From Bacteroidales bacterium UBA4293 (GTDB lineage Bacteria; Bacteroidota; Bacteroidia; Bacteroidales; Bacteroidaceae), in assembly GCA_002395835.1 (NCBI GenBank), contig DGVD01000021.1, forward strand, positions 25,128 to 89,127: a stretch of DNA of 64,000 nt, given 5' to 3'. The notes under the pieces are model-generated. The model was not told where the DNA came from. It worked only from the letters and a program-made list of their open reading frames with translations, and did not search any database. The number at the start of each line of letters is the position of its first letter. Position 1 is the stretch's first letter. The position numbers and the translations under genes were made by a program. Positions 17,368 to 26,018 of the stretch are shown here, one piece after another.

Positions 17368-17565
17368 ATGAAAGTATTATCGAAAGCTTGGTTTCGCTAT
17401 CTGATTGTATTTTTGGTAGCCTTAGTCTTGGTAGCAGGATGGTTCCGTTTTGGCCCTAACACAGACCCCGAAGGGAGTAACCTGCTGGTGAACAGTGTGC
17501 TGGCAGCTATCCTGACGGTGGTTTATGCTGGCATGGAAAAGGTTATTCAGAGAATGCGTAAATAA
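17368..17565 (+). CDS. Small membrane protein, 65 aa
   Basis: The start at 17368 is preferred over the ATG at 17269 because the promoter-like TACTTTTG (17337-17344) lies between them. The protein begins MKVLSKAWFRYLIVFLVALV, with a first membrane helix, and a second hydrophobic stretch (LLVNSVLAAILTVVYAG) before a basic tail. Function unknown. It precedes the CE1-like esterase by 20 bp and is likely co-transcribed with it. Confidence 0.72.
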   Translation: MKVLSKAWFRYLIVFLVALVLVAGWFRFGPNTDPEGSNLLVNSVLAAILTVVYAGMEKVIQRMRK

Positions 17566-17585
17566 AATTCAAAATAAACAACCTT

Positions 17586-18761
17586 ATGAAACTAAAAATC
17601 TTTACGATGGTAGCCCTCCTGGGTGCCTGCCTTTCTGCCTACGGGCAAGAAATGAATTCACTGATGTTCCGCGCTGGGGTGAAATCGCCTGAAATGAGCA
17701 AGGACAGTATCACGTTCCGTTTTGTGGCTCCTAAGGCCGTCAAGGTGGAGGTATCGGCCTCCTGGCTGGGCTATAACCCTGCCAAACTGCCCATGACGGA
17801 GGGAAAGAACGGGGTGTGGAGTGTTCGTATCCCGAAGCCTGCTCCGGAGCTTTATACGTACACGTTCGTGGTAGATGGGATAAACATGCTGGACCCATCG
17901 AACGTGATGGTGCAGCGCGATGGTTCCCGATACATGAACGCTTTCCTGGTGACTGGGGATTATGCCGATGTGTATGCCGAGTGCAGCAAACCGGGAAATG
18001 TGGAGCATGTGTGGTACTACTCTGCCGAAAACGACATGACCCGAAGGATGTATGTCTATACCCCAGCGGGATACGACCGGAACAACCGGAATGTGAAGTA
18101 TCCGGTGCTCTACCTGCTGCACGGTGGTGGTGGTGATGAGGATGCTTGGACTACCCTGGGACGTACGGCTCAGATTCTGGATAATCTGATTGCTTCGGGA
18201 AAGGCGAAACCGATGATTGTGGTGATGCCGAATGGTAACCCCAACCAGTATGCAGCTCAGACGTTGGGTATTCCGGTAAAGACGGAGGTGAAGAAGTATG
18301 CATCCAACTTTGACAACTACTCTTCTCTGGTGGCTGATATTCTGCCTTTTGTAGAGAAGAACTATAATGTAATCAAGAACCGGAAAGGAAGAGCCGTAGC
18401 TGGTCTTTCCATGGGTGGCGGACAGTCGTTCTTCATCGCTTTCCGCAATGTGAATGTGTTTGCCAACGTGGGTATTTTCTCTTCCGGCCTCATCGGGTCA
18501 GCAGCCATAGGAGGCGCTCCATTCGATGCAGAAGCACTCTTCCCTGGTATGTACACTGCCCCTGCTAAATACAACAAGTTTGATGTGATTTATTTGGCTT
18601 GTGGTGAGGAAGATGGGCGTATAGACGGGATGAAGGATTTCTGCCAGAAACTGAATGATCACGGTTATAAGGGAGTGATTTGGGAACAGTACCCTGGTGC
18701 ACACGAGTGGAAAGTGTGGCGCAGGAACCTGGCTTCGTTCGTGCAGCAGATATTTAAATAA
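17586..18761 (+). CDS. Secreted CE1-like esterase with N-terminal E-set domain
   Basis: 391 residues. Sec signal peptide (1-20, ending AYGQE), an immunoglobulin-like E-set/CBM48-type domain (about 25-120, SITFRFVAPKAVKVEVSASW) and an esterase D-like alpha/beta hydrolase (YPVLYLLHGGGGDEDAW; nucleophile GLSMGGGQSF; His in PGAHEWKVWRR). This architecture is typical of Bacteroidetes feruloyl and acetyl-xylan esterases that release decorations from arabinoxylan. It fits with the GH127 and GH43 enzymes nearby. Confidence 0.9.
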   Translation: MKLKIFTMVALLGACLSAYGQEMNSLMFRAGVKSPEMSKDSITFRFVAPKAVKVEVSASWLGYNPAKLPMTEGKNGVWSVRIPKPAPELYTYTFVVDGINMLDPSNVMVQRDGSRYMNAFLVTGDYADVYAECSKPGNVEHVWYYSAENDMTRRMYVYTPAGYDRNNRNVKYPVLYLLHGGGGDEDAWTTLGRTAQILDNLIASGKAKPMIVVMPNGNPNQYAAQTLGIPVKTEVKKYASNFDNYSSLVADILPFVEKNYNVIKNRKGRAVAGLSMGGGQSFFIAFRNVNVFANVGIFSSGLIGSAAIGGAPFDAEALFPGMYTAPAKYNKFDVIYLACGEEDGRIDGMKDFCQKLNDHGYKGVIWEQYPGAHEWKVWRRNLASFVQQIFK

Positions 18762-18788
18762 AAAGAGTACAAAATACAGATTCCAAAT

Positions 18789-18844
18789 TCTCAAGTGGGG
18801 ACAATTTGAGAAAGTCCCCACTTGAGAATCCCCACTTGAGAATT
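18789..18844. repeat. TCTCAAGTGGGGAC inverted repeat (second dispersed family)
   Basis: Arms TCTCAAGTGGGGAC (18789-18802) and GTCCCCACTTGAGA (18814-18827), 14 bp perfect, followed by another CCCCACTTGAGAATT half (18830-18844). Related copies: 29905-29940 and 62895-62943, with a single half at about 62493-62500. It lies between convergent genes and may also act as a terminator hairpin. Confidence 0.75.
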
Positions 18845-19430
18845 ACTCCTCTCCCGTCAGATCCTCTATCTGGTCAATGATTTCCTGATACTGAGTTTGG
18901 GTTCTGTAGTGCAGGGAGAAACCGAAGATGGCTCCTATCACAGCACCGATGCATCCACCCCAGAGCAGACCATTGCCTAAGCTACCTCCTGCCATCTGGT
19001 AAGCCTCGTACATGAACCAGCCCAGGAACACCAGAATCATCGGGACAGCCAGGAAGAGCCAGTTGACATCAAACTTCTTGGCACTTGCCACACTGCGACG
19101 CACATCCAGCAGGTTTCGGGTCATCATGTTCGACTCATTCAGTTTCAGCTTGTTATAAAGGGTACCGCCCAGGCAAACCAGCATCACGGCACAGGTAAAA
19201 ATCCAGAAAGCGAGGGAGAAACCGTTAAGCTGTACGAATGCCCAGTAGCTGTAAGGAATCATGAGCACGCAGATAATCATGACTACCAGATAACGGCGGT
19301 TGATACTACCCACTGTCTTTTTCATGGAGTGACGAATCATACGGTCGTTTACTATCTCCTGCTGCTGCAGTTTCTGTTTCAGGGTCTGCATCTGCTGACG
19401 CATATCATCAAATTCAAAAGTTTCGTTCAT
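18843..19430 (-). CDS. Membrane protein paired with ECF sigma factor (possible anti-sigma or stress protein)
   Basis: 195 residues. An N-terminal cytoplasmic coiled-coil-like part (MRQQMQTLKQKLQQQEIVND) and four hydrophobic segments (about 50-65, 72-92, 123-142, 150-172). It starts 12 bp after the sigma-factor gene, so the two form an operon. Anti-sigma factors often sit in this place, but no zinc-binding anti-sigma motif is seen. The role is inferred from position only. Confidence 0.75.
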   Translation of the reverse strand: MNETFEFDDMRQQMQTLKQKLQQQEIVNDRMIRHSMKKTVGSINRRYLVVMIICVLMIPYSYWAFVQLNGFSLAFWIFTCAVMLVCLGGTLYNKLKLNESNMMTRNLLDVRRSVASAKKFDVNWLFLAVPMILVFLGWFMYEAYQMAGGSLGNGLLWGGCIGAVIGAIFGFSLHYRTQTQYQEIIDQIEDLTGEE

Positions 19431-19442
19431 AATAGGTGAAAA

Positions 19443-19922
19443 TTAAAGATTAGACATTTGTTTCAGTTGTTCTCTGATTCTGAACAGACGCACGCTGACG
19501 TTCTTGGCAGTGATGCCCACAATCTGTCCGATTTCCTCGTACGAGAGGTTCTCCAGCCAGAGCAGGACGATGGCCCTGTCGAAGGGTTGCAACCGGGAAA
19601 TCCGCTTGTGGAGCATGTCCACCTGACGGGTATCCTCGTCACGATCTTCAAAGAGGTTGATGTCCATGGTGAGTGGGACTTCGGCTCTGCGACGTTTCTT
19701 CCTGTCCAGTGAGATACAGGTGTTCAGCGCTACACGGTAAATCCACGTCTTTACATCACTGCGATGCTGGAAGTCGTCGAACCCCTTCCAAAGATGGATG
19801 AGTACCTCCTGGAAGAGGTCGTTCACTTCATCGGCATCCTGAGAGAACATGTAGCAAACGGTGTAGATGTTGCTCTTCTGTTCTTTTACGATTTGCGCAA
19901 ATTCTTTTTCTAATGCATTCAT
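19443..19922 (-). CDS. ECF-type RNA polymerase sigma factor
   Basis: 159 residues. Region 2 (about 25-80: DADEVNDLFQEVLIHLWKGF, KTWIYRVALNTCIS) and region 4 (about 115-155: LSYEEIGQIVGITAKNVSVR) are both present, with the usual short linker. It directs RNA polymerase to a regulon that cannot be deduced from this window. The following gene encodes a membrane protein that is probably co-regulated. Confidence 0.95.
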   Translation of the reverse strand: MNALEKEFAQIVKEQKSNIYTVCYMFSQDADEVNDLFQEVLIHLWKGFDDFQHRSDVKTWIYRVALNTCISLDRKKRRRAEVPLTMDINLFEDRDEDTRQVDMLHKRISRLQPFDRAIVLLWLENLSYEEIGQIVGITAKNVSVRLFRIREQLKQMSNL

Positions 19923-20003
19923 TGTTTCGTCTGTTTTGAATCATTTTTTACCCATTAGACGCAACGAAGATACGAAAAACTACAGAAAATTTGAAAAAAA
20001 ATA

Positions 20004-20031
20004 AAAGCTGCGGATGTTTTTCCGCAGCTTT
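20004..20031 (-). terminator. Intrinsic terminator of the acetylxylan-type esterase gene
   Basis: Stem AAAGCTGCGGA / TCCGCAGCTTT with a 6-nt loop; on the minus strand it is followed by TTATTTTTTTTC. It lies 28 bp after the stop at 20059. Confidence 0.88.
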
Positions 20032-20058
20032 CTATCGTTCTAATATGTATATGGAAGA

Positions 20059-21015
20059 TTACTCCAGATAATTTCCCTGGATGAAACCGGTCTTTAGCAT
20101 GAAGTTGTACGCCAGCTTTGGCCAGATGTTGGTCGGCTCTCCATCGGGTTTCAAGCCGAAGCCGTGAGGAGCACCGGTGAAGTAGTGAAGTTCTGCCGGA
20201 AGCTTGGCCTGCTGCCACATGCGATACAGCTCGAACGAGGTAGGAACGCCGTAGATATCGTGCTCTGGAGCTGCGATGAACAACGGCATGGTAGAGGCAG
20301 GAAGCGCATCGTGTGGGTCGGTCTGACCGTAGATTGCCAGCACCAAATCAGGATGAGACGCAGGCTGATGATTGTACACCACATTCAAAGTGGTACGGCA
20401 TCCAGCCGAGAACCCCATCAGGGCAATCTTATCCGGAGCAATGCCGTAATCCGCTGCATGCGCACGTACATATTCCACGGCCTTACGCGCATCATCGGCA
20501 GCGAAACCGATGTACTTGTCTACCCCCTGCAGCATCCCAGCCGACTGGTCTTTACCTTCTTTATTATCTTGTGCGGTATTTCTATTACCGGTTCCCACAC
20601 CCAGCATCTGACCTAGATTAGAAGTGATAGTAGCATGATCATCCCCCATATACATGGTACGGTAACGGAGCAGGAACACCGTAAAGCCCTGAGAAGCAAA
20701 CCATTGTGCAGGGTTCTCGCCCTCATTCGCAATGGAAAGCATCTTGAAACCACCACCCGGAAGAATGATGATAGAGGCTCCGTTCTTCTTCCCCGGAGCA
20801 GGCAGATAAGGAGTAAGCGTAGGCTCCGTGATGTTCACCGTGATACGCTGTCCCATAGCATCGATGGTAAGCCCTTGGTCGTGCTTTAGTCCTTCACTCC
20901 CCGGAGCATCGCCCTGATACAGGAGGACAGGGTCTTTCACACTGTAGAAATTCTGTGCATCAGCAGGAACGCATAATCCTGTTAGCAAGGTAAAAATCAG
21001 TAAGATACGCTTCAT
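20059..21015 (-). CDS. Secreted alpha/beta hydrolase, acetyl-esterase type
   Basis: 318 residues with a Sec signal peptide (MKRILLIFTLLTGLCVPADA, cleaved before QNFY). Alpha/beta hydrolase marks: oxyanion region IIILPGGGFKMLS, nucleophile GFSAGCRTTL, a possible Asp in AAPEHDIYG and His in GAPHGFGLKP. It resembles the BD-FAE/acetyl-xylan esterase group that deacetylates hemicellulose fragments. It is divergent from the GH43 gene across about 130 bp, which suggests coordinated expression. Confidence 0.85.
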   Translation of the reverse strand: MKRILLIFTLLTGLCVPADAQNFYSVKDPVLLYQGDAPGSEGLKHDQGLTIDAMGQRITVNITEPTLTPYLPAPGKKNGASIIILPGGGFKMLSIANEGENPAQWFASQGFTVFLLRYRTMYMGDDHATITSNLGQMLGVGTGNRNTAQDNKEGKDQSAGMLQGVDKYIGFAADDARKAVEYVRAHAADYGIAPDKIALMGFSAGCRTTLNVVYNHQPASHPDLVLAIYGQTDPHDALPASTMPLFIAAPEHDIYGVPTSFELYRMWQQAKLPAELHYFTGAPHGFGLKPDGEPTNIWPKLAYNFMLKTGFIQGNYLE

Positions 21016-21145
21016 ATTCTTTCTTTATTAAGGATTTATCTTTCACTCTCATTTTCTCTTTTGAGGGTACGAATTTAAGAAATTATTCGTGTACAAGCAA
21101 TTGTGAAACAAATTAATTGCTATCTTTGCGTAAAATATATAAAAG

Positions 21146-23029
21146 ATGAGTACCATGAAGAAAAACATTTTGCTGCTTGCAGTATTGGCCTTGAGCTTCG
21201 GCTCTTGCCAGAGAACCATCGACCGAAGTAAGGTGGTGACAAACCCCATCGACCTGGATTATGAATTCACGAAGGGGGATAGTCAGCAGACTTCGGCTGA
21301 TATGAACATCGACTTCAACGACCCTAACGTACTGAACTCTATTCCAGAGGAATATAAAGAGGCGGTGGCACAACTTATGAAGGTGCCTGGAGCTCTTCAG
21401 GAGATGATAGACCGCATGGCTTCACCGCACAACTACCGTGAGGCTGCGGACCCTGTGGTGACGCTCTACAACGACAAATACTATCTCTTTGTTTCGAAAT
21501 CGGATGGTTACTGGAGCTCCGACGACATGCAGCATTGGCATCACATTCATTCTACCAAACTGCCTGTAGACCTCTACGCTCCTACCTCCATGGTCTACAA
21601 TGGGGAACTGTACTGGATGACATCGGACATCAACCAGCTGTGGAAGACCACGAATCCGGAAGATGGAAATGCGTGGGAACTGGTAACGGATAAGCTGACG
21701 CCTTATCCGGATAAGCCCGACATGACAGGGCACGACCCCGACCTGTTCCTGGATGATGACGGACGTGTGTATTTCTACTGGGGATGCAGCAATGTGGACA
21801 ATATCATGGGTATAGAGCTAGACCCGAAGGACAATTTCAAAGCGGTGGGTCAGCCTGTGACTTTGATTACCCATCAGCAGAACGTGATTGGTTGGGAACG
21901 CCCCAGCGACAAGAACGATGTGGAGGCTCCAGGGTACAACGAAGGCCCTAGCATGCTGAAATACAACGGAAAATATTACTTGCAATATGCCTCTCCTGGA
22001 ACGGAGTTTGATTCTTATGGCGACGGACTCTACATCAGCGATTCTCCTCTGGGCCCTTATAAGAAGGCCGATTATCTGCCTATCTCTGTAAAACCAGGTG
22101 GATGGATGACAGGTGCTGGTCACGGAGATACTTTCCAAGACAAATACGGAAACTACTGGCATGTGGCTAGTACGGTCATTGCACAGCGTCACATGTTCGA
22201 GCGCAGAATAGGGTTCTTCCCGGTCATCTTCACGGAGAAAGGACACATGTACACCCTGACCGATTTTTCCGACCGTCCTTATGAGCTTCCGAAAGGAAAA
22301 GTGGACTTCGTGAAACAGCCCGTTTGGACGGGATGGATGGAGCTTTCCATCGGGAAAACCGTGACAGCTTCTTCCCAGTTGAAGGACAAGGAAGCTGCGA
22401 AAGCAGCCGACCGCACCATTAAAACGTGGTGGAGTGCAGAGACGGGAAATCCGGAGGAATGGATTCAGATGGACTTAGGAAAGGTCTATCCGGTGGAAGC
22501 CGTGCAGGTGAACTTTGCTGATGAGGGCTTCCCTATCCGCACGAAAGGCAATCCTTTCGTTCCTTACCGGTATAAAGTGGAGGGTTCACTGGATGGCTCA
22601 GCCTGGACGCTTCTGGCCGACAAGCAGAACAACGAGGTGACGAACCCTCACACCCTCCTTACGCTGGATGCCCCTACAAAGGCTCGTTTCATCCGTGTGA
22701 CGAATCTGGGTGAGCTTCCGGGAAAATTCTCCCTGTTCGACCTGCGCGTATTCGGATGCGATAAGGGACAGAAACCTGCTGCGGTAAGTGAGATTCAGGT
22801 TTCTCGTACCTCAGACCGAAGAACTGCCACGTTATCCTGGGAGCCCGTGGAAGGTGCACAAGGCTACTTCGTACATTGGGGTACGGAGCCCGATGAGCTC
22901 TTCTCAGCCTGTGAGGTATTAGAACCTACCGTCACCCTGGGACTTTTCTCTGCCGATGTGGACTACTACTTCCGTGTGGATAGTTTCAACGAGAGTGGCG
23001 TGACTCAGGGCACTCCTACCGGGAAATAA
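21146..23029 (+). CDS. GH43-family glycoside hydrolase with CBM32-like and Fn3 domains, lipoprotein
   Basis: 627 residues. The lipoprotein signal ends LALSFGSC; the second ATG (21155, MKKNILLLAV) may be the real start, because the TATCTTTG promoter box (21121-21128) leaves a very short leader. Residues about 90-400 form a five-bladed beta-propeller with GH43-like DPVVTLYNDKYYLFVS, GHDPDLFLDDDGRVYFYWG and a GHGDTFQD segment. Residues about 405-540 look like an F5/8-type (CBM32) carbohydrate-binding domain and the last 80 like Fn3. Likely arabinofuranosidase or xylosidase, subfamily undetermined. Confidence 0.9.
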   Translation: MSTMKKNILLLAVLALSFGSCQRTIDRSKVVTNPIDLDYEFTKGDSQQTSADMNIDFNDPNVLNSIPEEYKEAVAQLMKVPGALQEMIDRMASPHNYREAADPVVTLYNDKYYLFVSKSDGYWSSDDMQHWHHIHSTKLPVDLYAPTSMVYNGELYWMTSDINQLWKTTNPEDGNAWELVTDKLTPYPDKPDMTGHDPDLFLDDDGRVYFYWGCSNVDNIMGIELDPKDNFKAVGQPVTLITHQQNVIGWERPSDKNDVEAPGYNEGPSMLKYNGKYYLQYASPGTEFDSYGDGLYISDSPLGPYKKADYLPISVKPGGWMTGAGHGDTFQDKYGNYWHVASTVIAQRHMFERRIGFFPVIFTEKGHMYTLTDFSDRPYELPKGKVDFVKQPVWTGWMELSIGKTVTASSQLKDKEAAKAADRTIKTWWSAETGNPEEWIQMDLGKVYPVEAVQVNFADEGFPIRTKGNPFVPYRYKVEGSLDGSAWTLLADKQNNEVTNPHTLLTLDAPTKARFIRVTNLGELPGKFSLFDLRVFGCDKGQKPAAVSEIQVSRTSDRRTATLSWEPVEGAQGYFVHWGTEPDELFSACEVLEPTVTLGLFSADVDYYFRVDSFNESGVTQGTPTGK

Positions 23030-23040
23030 TCATGATACCA

Positions 23041-23138
23041 GGTTACACGGGGACAGGTCCCATGTAACGTAAAGATAAAAGCCCAAGCCTTAGGAACTTA
23101 AGCCACTTACGTTACATGGGACCTGTCCCCGTGTAACC
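23041..23138. repeat. REPIN-like inverted repeat pair, copy 2
   Basis: 98 bp with 32-bp arms starting GGTTACACGGGGACAG. It differs from copy 1 at the position after TTACA (C instead of A), and the partner arm carries the complementary change. It sits between the convergent GH43 and DUF389 genes, 12 bp and 8 bp from their stop codons. Confidence 0.82.
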
Positions 23139-23146
23139 TTCAAACC

Positions 23147-24493
23147 CTACTTCATCACTACCACCAAACTATCAGCTTTAGTGCGCATCTGCAGCCAATG
23201 GTGCAGTTTCTGCTTTTCGGCCTGTGCCAGGGGCTTACCCTGCTCCGTCTGAATGAGGGCTGAAAGGTAAGTGCTGGTGTCGGTGGAATCCCGGCGGAAC
23301 TCCACTACACGGCTCAGGCTGAAGCTTTGCACCTGCGGGAAGAGGGTGGCCAGCTCCGGACGGATTTCCGCAGAGAGCTGCTCCGGGGAGGTGTATTCCG
23401 CTAGCTGTTTCATCAGCCTGCTGTTCTCTGCGGAGAGCTCCAGAAGTTTCTGTTGTTCTGCCTCCCGCGTGCTGGTGAGCGTATTCACCTTGTTCTCCAG
23501 AATCAGCAGACTGTCGCTCTGTGTCCCTTGAATAATCCGCAAGGTAAACCCTTCCATGCCATAATTATTCATCTGGCTTTGGGCCTCCATACGTCGGGGT
23601 TCCGTAATCTCGCGCCCCACAGCTACCACACGGAGCTTCAGACTATCCTTATCCACAGTGTGAGAGATGATTTGCGTACCTCGCTGCTGCAGTTCCGTCT
23701 TGATAAAATGGTTCACATTATTGTCGAACACGCTCTGCCGAACAATGAGGATGGTCATGATGGCAGCTGGAATCATGGTGAGTATCGCTAAAGACATAAT
23801 CCACCTGCGTTCCCTCCGAGCCCTTTCTGCAGAGAGGTCTTCATGCTGATGGAAATTCATGAGCCTCACCCCTCCGAAGGTAGCTAAAGCGATGAAAACG
23901 GTATTGATAAAGAACAGGTAAAAAGCCCCCAAGAAATAAAGCAGATGACCGTTGGCCAGTCCATAACCTGCCGTACAGAGCGGAGGCATGAGGGCTGTAG
24001 CGATGGCTACTCCCGGGATGACGTTTCCCTTCCCTCGGGTGCAGAGTGCGATGACCCCTGCTGCACCACCGCAGAAGGCTATCAGCACATCGTAGAGTGT
24101 GGGTGAAGTACGAGCCAGCAGTTCCGACTGTGCCTCACTGAGCGGTGAAATCAGGAAAAAGAGGGTGGCTGTGAGCACACTGATGAGTGTAGCTACGGCA
24201 TAGTTCTTCGCGGAACGTTTCAATAAGTCCAAGTCGTTGATTCCCACTGCCAGTCCCATACCGATGATAGGCCCCATGAGGGGTGAGATGAGCATGGCAC
24301 CGATGATAACCGCCGTGGAATTCACGTTCAGACCCAGCGATGCCAGGAAGATAGCGAAGATAAGCACCCAGAGGTTGGCCCCCTTGAAGCTCACCTCCTT
24401 ACTGATTCGCTCGATACACTCACGCTCCTCTTCCTTGTCGGGCATCAGGTTGAAATAGTACCCCACACGTTCCAAAAGGTTCTTAAATACCAT
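23147..24493 (-). CDS. DUF389 membrane protein
   Basis: 448 residues. A membrane domain with about six helices (about 38-255) contains the DUF389 hallmark NVNSTAVIIGAMLISPLMGP and a conserved GGAAGVIALCTRGKGNVIPG. A periplasmic or cytosolic C-terminal part follows, with a coiled coil (about 325-365, LENKVNTLTSTREAEQQKLL). Function unknown in the family. It follows hmuV by 75 bp on the same strand and could be the last gene of that transcript, though nothing ties it to haem. Confidence 0.88.
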   Translation of the reverse strand: MVFKNLLERVGYYFNLMPDKEEERECIERISKEVSFKGANLWVLIFAIFLASLGLNVNSTAVIIGAMLISPLMGPIIGMGLAVGINDLDLLKRSAKNYAVATLISVLTATLFFLISPLSEAQSELLARTSPTLYDVLIAFCGGAAGVIALCTRGKGNVIPGVAIATALMPPLCTAGYGLANGHLLYFLGAFYLFFINTVFIALATFGGVRLMNFHQHEDLSAERARRERRWIMSLAILTMIPAAIMTILIVRQSVFDNNVNHFIKTELQQRGTQIISHTVDKDSLKLRVVAVGREITEPRRMEAQSQMNNYGMEGFTLRIIQGTQSDSLLILENKVNTLTSTREAEQQKLLELSAENSRLMKQLAEYTSPEQLSAEIRPELATLFPQVQSFSLSRVVEFRRDSTDTSTYLSALIQTEQGKPLAQAEKQKLHHWLQMRTKADSLVVVMK

Positions 24494-24568
24494 GTCCGTT
24501 CCTCCTTCTTCACAAAGATAAAAATTTTCCGGAGAACGTGCAAGAAAAAACCGAATTTACCAGGCAAG

Positions 24569-24904
24569 CTACTCCGGCACGTAGATAATCTGTCCGTCCT
24601 CCAGCTGGTAAGCGATTCCCACTTTCTTTCCCCGCTTCCCACCAGCCTGCTGGTCTTCACTAGGGGTATAGTGCTTAATCTCCTTCCCTTCCTTGGTGAT
24701 AATCTCCATGTCTTCCTTCCCCGGATTCTTAATCATGGTGAAGTCCTCCTTCCCGAAAATCTCTGCCATGTTCAGATGGGTGACCAGGGCCACCATGAGG
24801 GCTACGGCAAAGACCATGGCCACATCGAAGAGGTTGGCTACGGACTGCATGGGGTCTTCATCCTGCCCTTGAAGCAGGGCATTCCTTCGCCTATCTTTCC
24901 TCAT
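24569..24904 (-). CDS. hmuV: HmuV-like DUF2149 protein
   Basis: 111 residues. A single membrane helix (about 22-44, SVANLFDVAMVFAVALMVAL) and a C-terminal soluble end (VGIAYQLEDGQIIYVPE) match DUF2149. The placement after a MotA/TolQ/ExbB protein and a CobN-like chelatase is that of HmuV in the Porphyromonas hmuYRSTUV operon. ExbD/TolR-like partner function for the proton channel is a reasonable inference. Its start overlaps the end of hmuU by 14 bp. Confidence 0.78.
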   Translation of the reverse strand: MRKDRRRNALLQGQDEDPMQSVANLFDVAMVFAVALMVALVTHLNMAEIFGKEDFTMIKNPGKEDMEIITKEGKEIKHYTPSEDQQAGGKRGKKVGIAYQLEDGQIIYVPE

Positions 24905-25481
24905 GATGTAACACTTTATCTACGTAGTCTAAATTGTTCATCTCCAGCGAGAACCAACGCTGCTTTACTTGCAGGGTCACGATGCCTACCACCGCTATAA
25001 TCAAGCCCACCACCGTGGTAGAGAAAGCCACCTGCATGTTGTATGCCATGGAAGAAATATCGCCATTGGCCAGCCCCACCAGCGCAGGCCCCATCGGGAT
25101 AAGGGTACCCATCAATCCCAGCATCGGGCCCAGTTTCAGGAGCATTCTAGGACGACTCAAGCGCTTGTGCGACTCCACCTCGTAATTGGCTATCAACCGC
25201 TCACAAAAGGCTTCGTTCTCTCGGTTCTCCCACAGCAACTTCAAGTCCTTCAGGTAAAGACTGTCCTTCTCCTCCAGCTCCTGAAGCCCCAGAAAAATCA
25301 CCTCCCGGTCGTTGCTGTTCAGAAACTCCGTCTGCTTCAGCAAGTTCTTCCGCTGCTGATAATCGCCATAGAAATTGATGGCAGTGTACAGGGCTACTCC
25401 GAAGAGCACCAGCAGCGCGATGACCACCGGCACCAGCAGCCCGTTGGAGATAAAAAACAAGATATTAGAAATGGTTTCCAT
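24891..25481 (-). CDS. hmuU: HmuU-like MotA/TolQ/ExbB proton channel protein
   Basis: 196 residues. Three hydrophobic segments (about 8-32, 108-130, 150-175) with the family's conserved GPMLGLMGTLIPMGPALVGL in the second, and a cytoplasmic loop between the first two. Proton-channel proteins of this family energise outer- or inner-membrane machines. The position between hmuT and hmuV identifies it as HmuU, probably powering haem delivery to the membrane-bound chelatase HmuS. Confidence 0.85.
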   Translation of the reverse strand: METISNILFFISNGLLVPVVIALLVLFGVALYTAINFYGDYQQRKNLLKQTEFLNSNDREVIFLGLQELEEKDSLYLKDLKLLWENRENEAFCERLIANYEVESHKRLSRPRMLLKLGPMLGLMGTLIPMGPALVGLANGDISSMAYNMQVAFSTTVVGLIIAVVGIVTLQVKQRWFSLEMNNLDYVDKVLHHEER

Positions 25482-25490
25482 ATAGATAAT

Positions 25491-26018
25491 TTAGATGATT
25501 CCAGCGAAAATGATACAAAGCACCACCAGCAGCAAGTTGGTGATGAAAAGCAGTTCATGACAGGTGACCTGGTTCCCCATAGCTTTCCGCACCAGCACAC
25601 TGCCTCCCAGGATGAACAGCACCACTGCCAGGACCGACCACCACCCGAAAAGCGAGAAACTGAGCCCTGCCTGACTGAACACCACCTGCATCTGCATGTA
25701 GTAAAAGGCCGGAAGTGCCAGCAAGCCCGGATAGAACGAGAGCACCCTTTGCCACTTCCCCTCCATGAAGCAGTAAGCTATCATGAGCATCGCCTCCAGC
25801 GTCACCAGAATGGTCCAGTCCAGCCGCAGGGAGCGGTCGGATAGAACCGTATCCACGGCAGTCCGTGACAGGTCGAAGAGCGTGCTGCTCAGGAGCAGGA
25901 TAATCACCGCATAACCCCCTGCCAGCACAGCCGTCCTGCGAAGGGGCCAGAAGGCCGTCTTTAGGAGCAGGCTCACCAGCAGCAAGCACATTTGAGTGGT
26001 AAGTACGTAGGTCAACAT
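25491..26018 (-). CDS. hmuT: HmuT-like integral membrane protein
   Basis: 175 residues with about five membrane helices (N-terminus MLTYVLTTQMCLLLVSLLLK; C-terminal HELLFITNLLLVVLCIIFAG). I do not recognise a motif; it is called HmuT from its place between hmuS and hmuU. Its start codon directly abuts the hmuS stop (26018/26019), so translational coupling is likely. Confidence 0.7.
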   Translation of the reverse strand: MLTYVLTTQMCLLLVSLLLKTAFWPLRRTAVLAGGYAVIILLLSSTLFDLSRTAVDTVLSDRSLRLDWTILVTLEAMLMIAYCFMEGKWQRVLSFYPGLLALPAFYYMQMQVVFSQAGLSFSLFGWWSVLAVVLFILGGSVLVRKAMGNQVTCHELLFITNLLLVVLCIIFAGII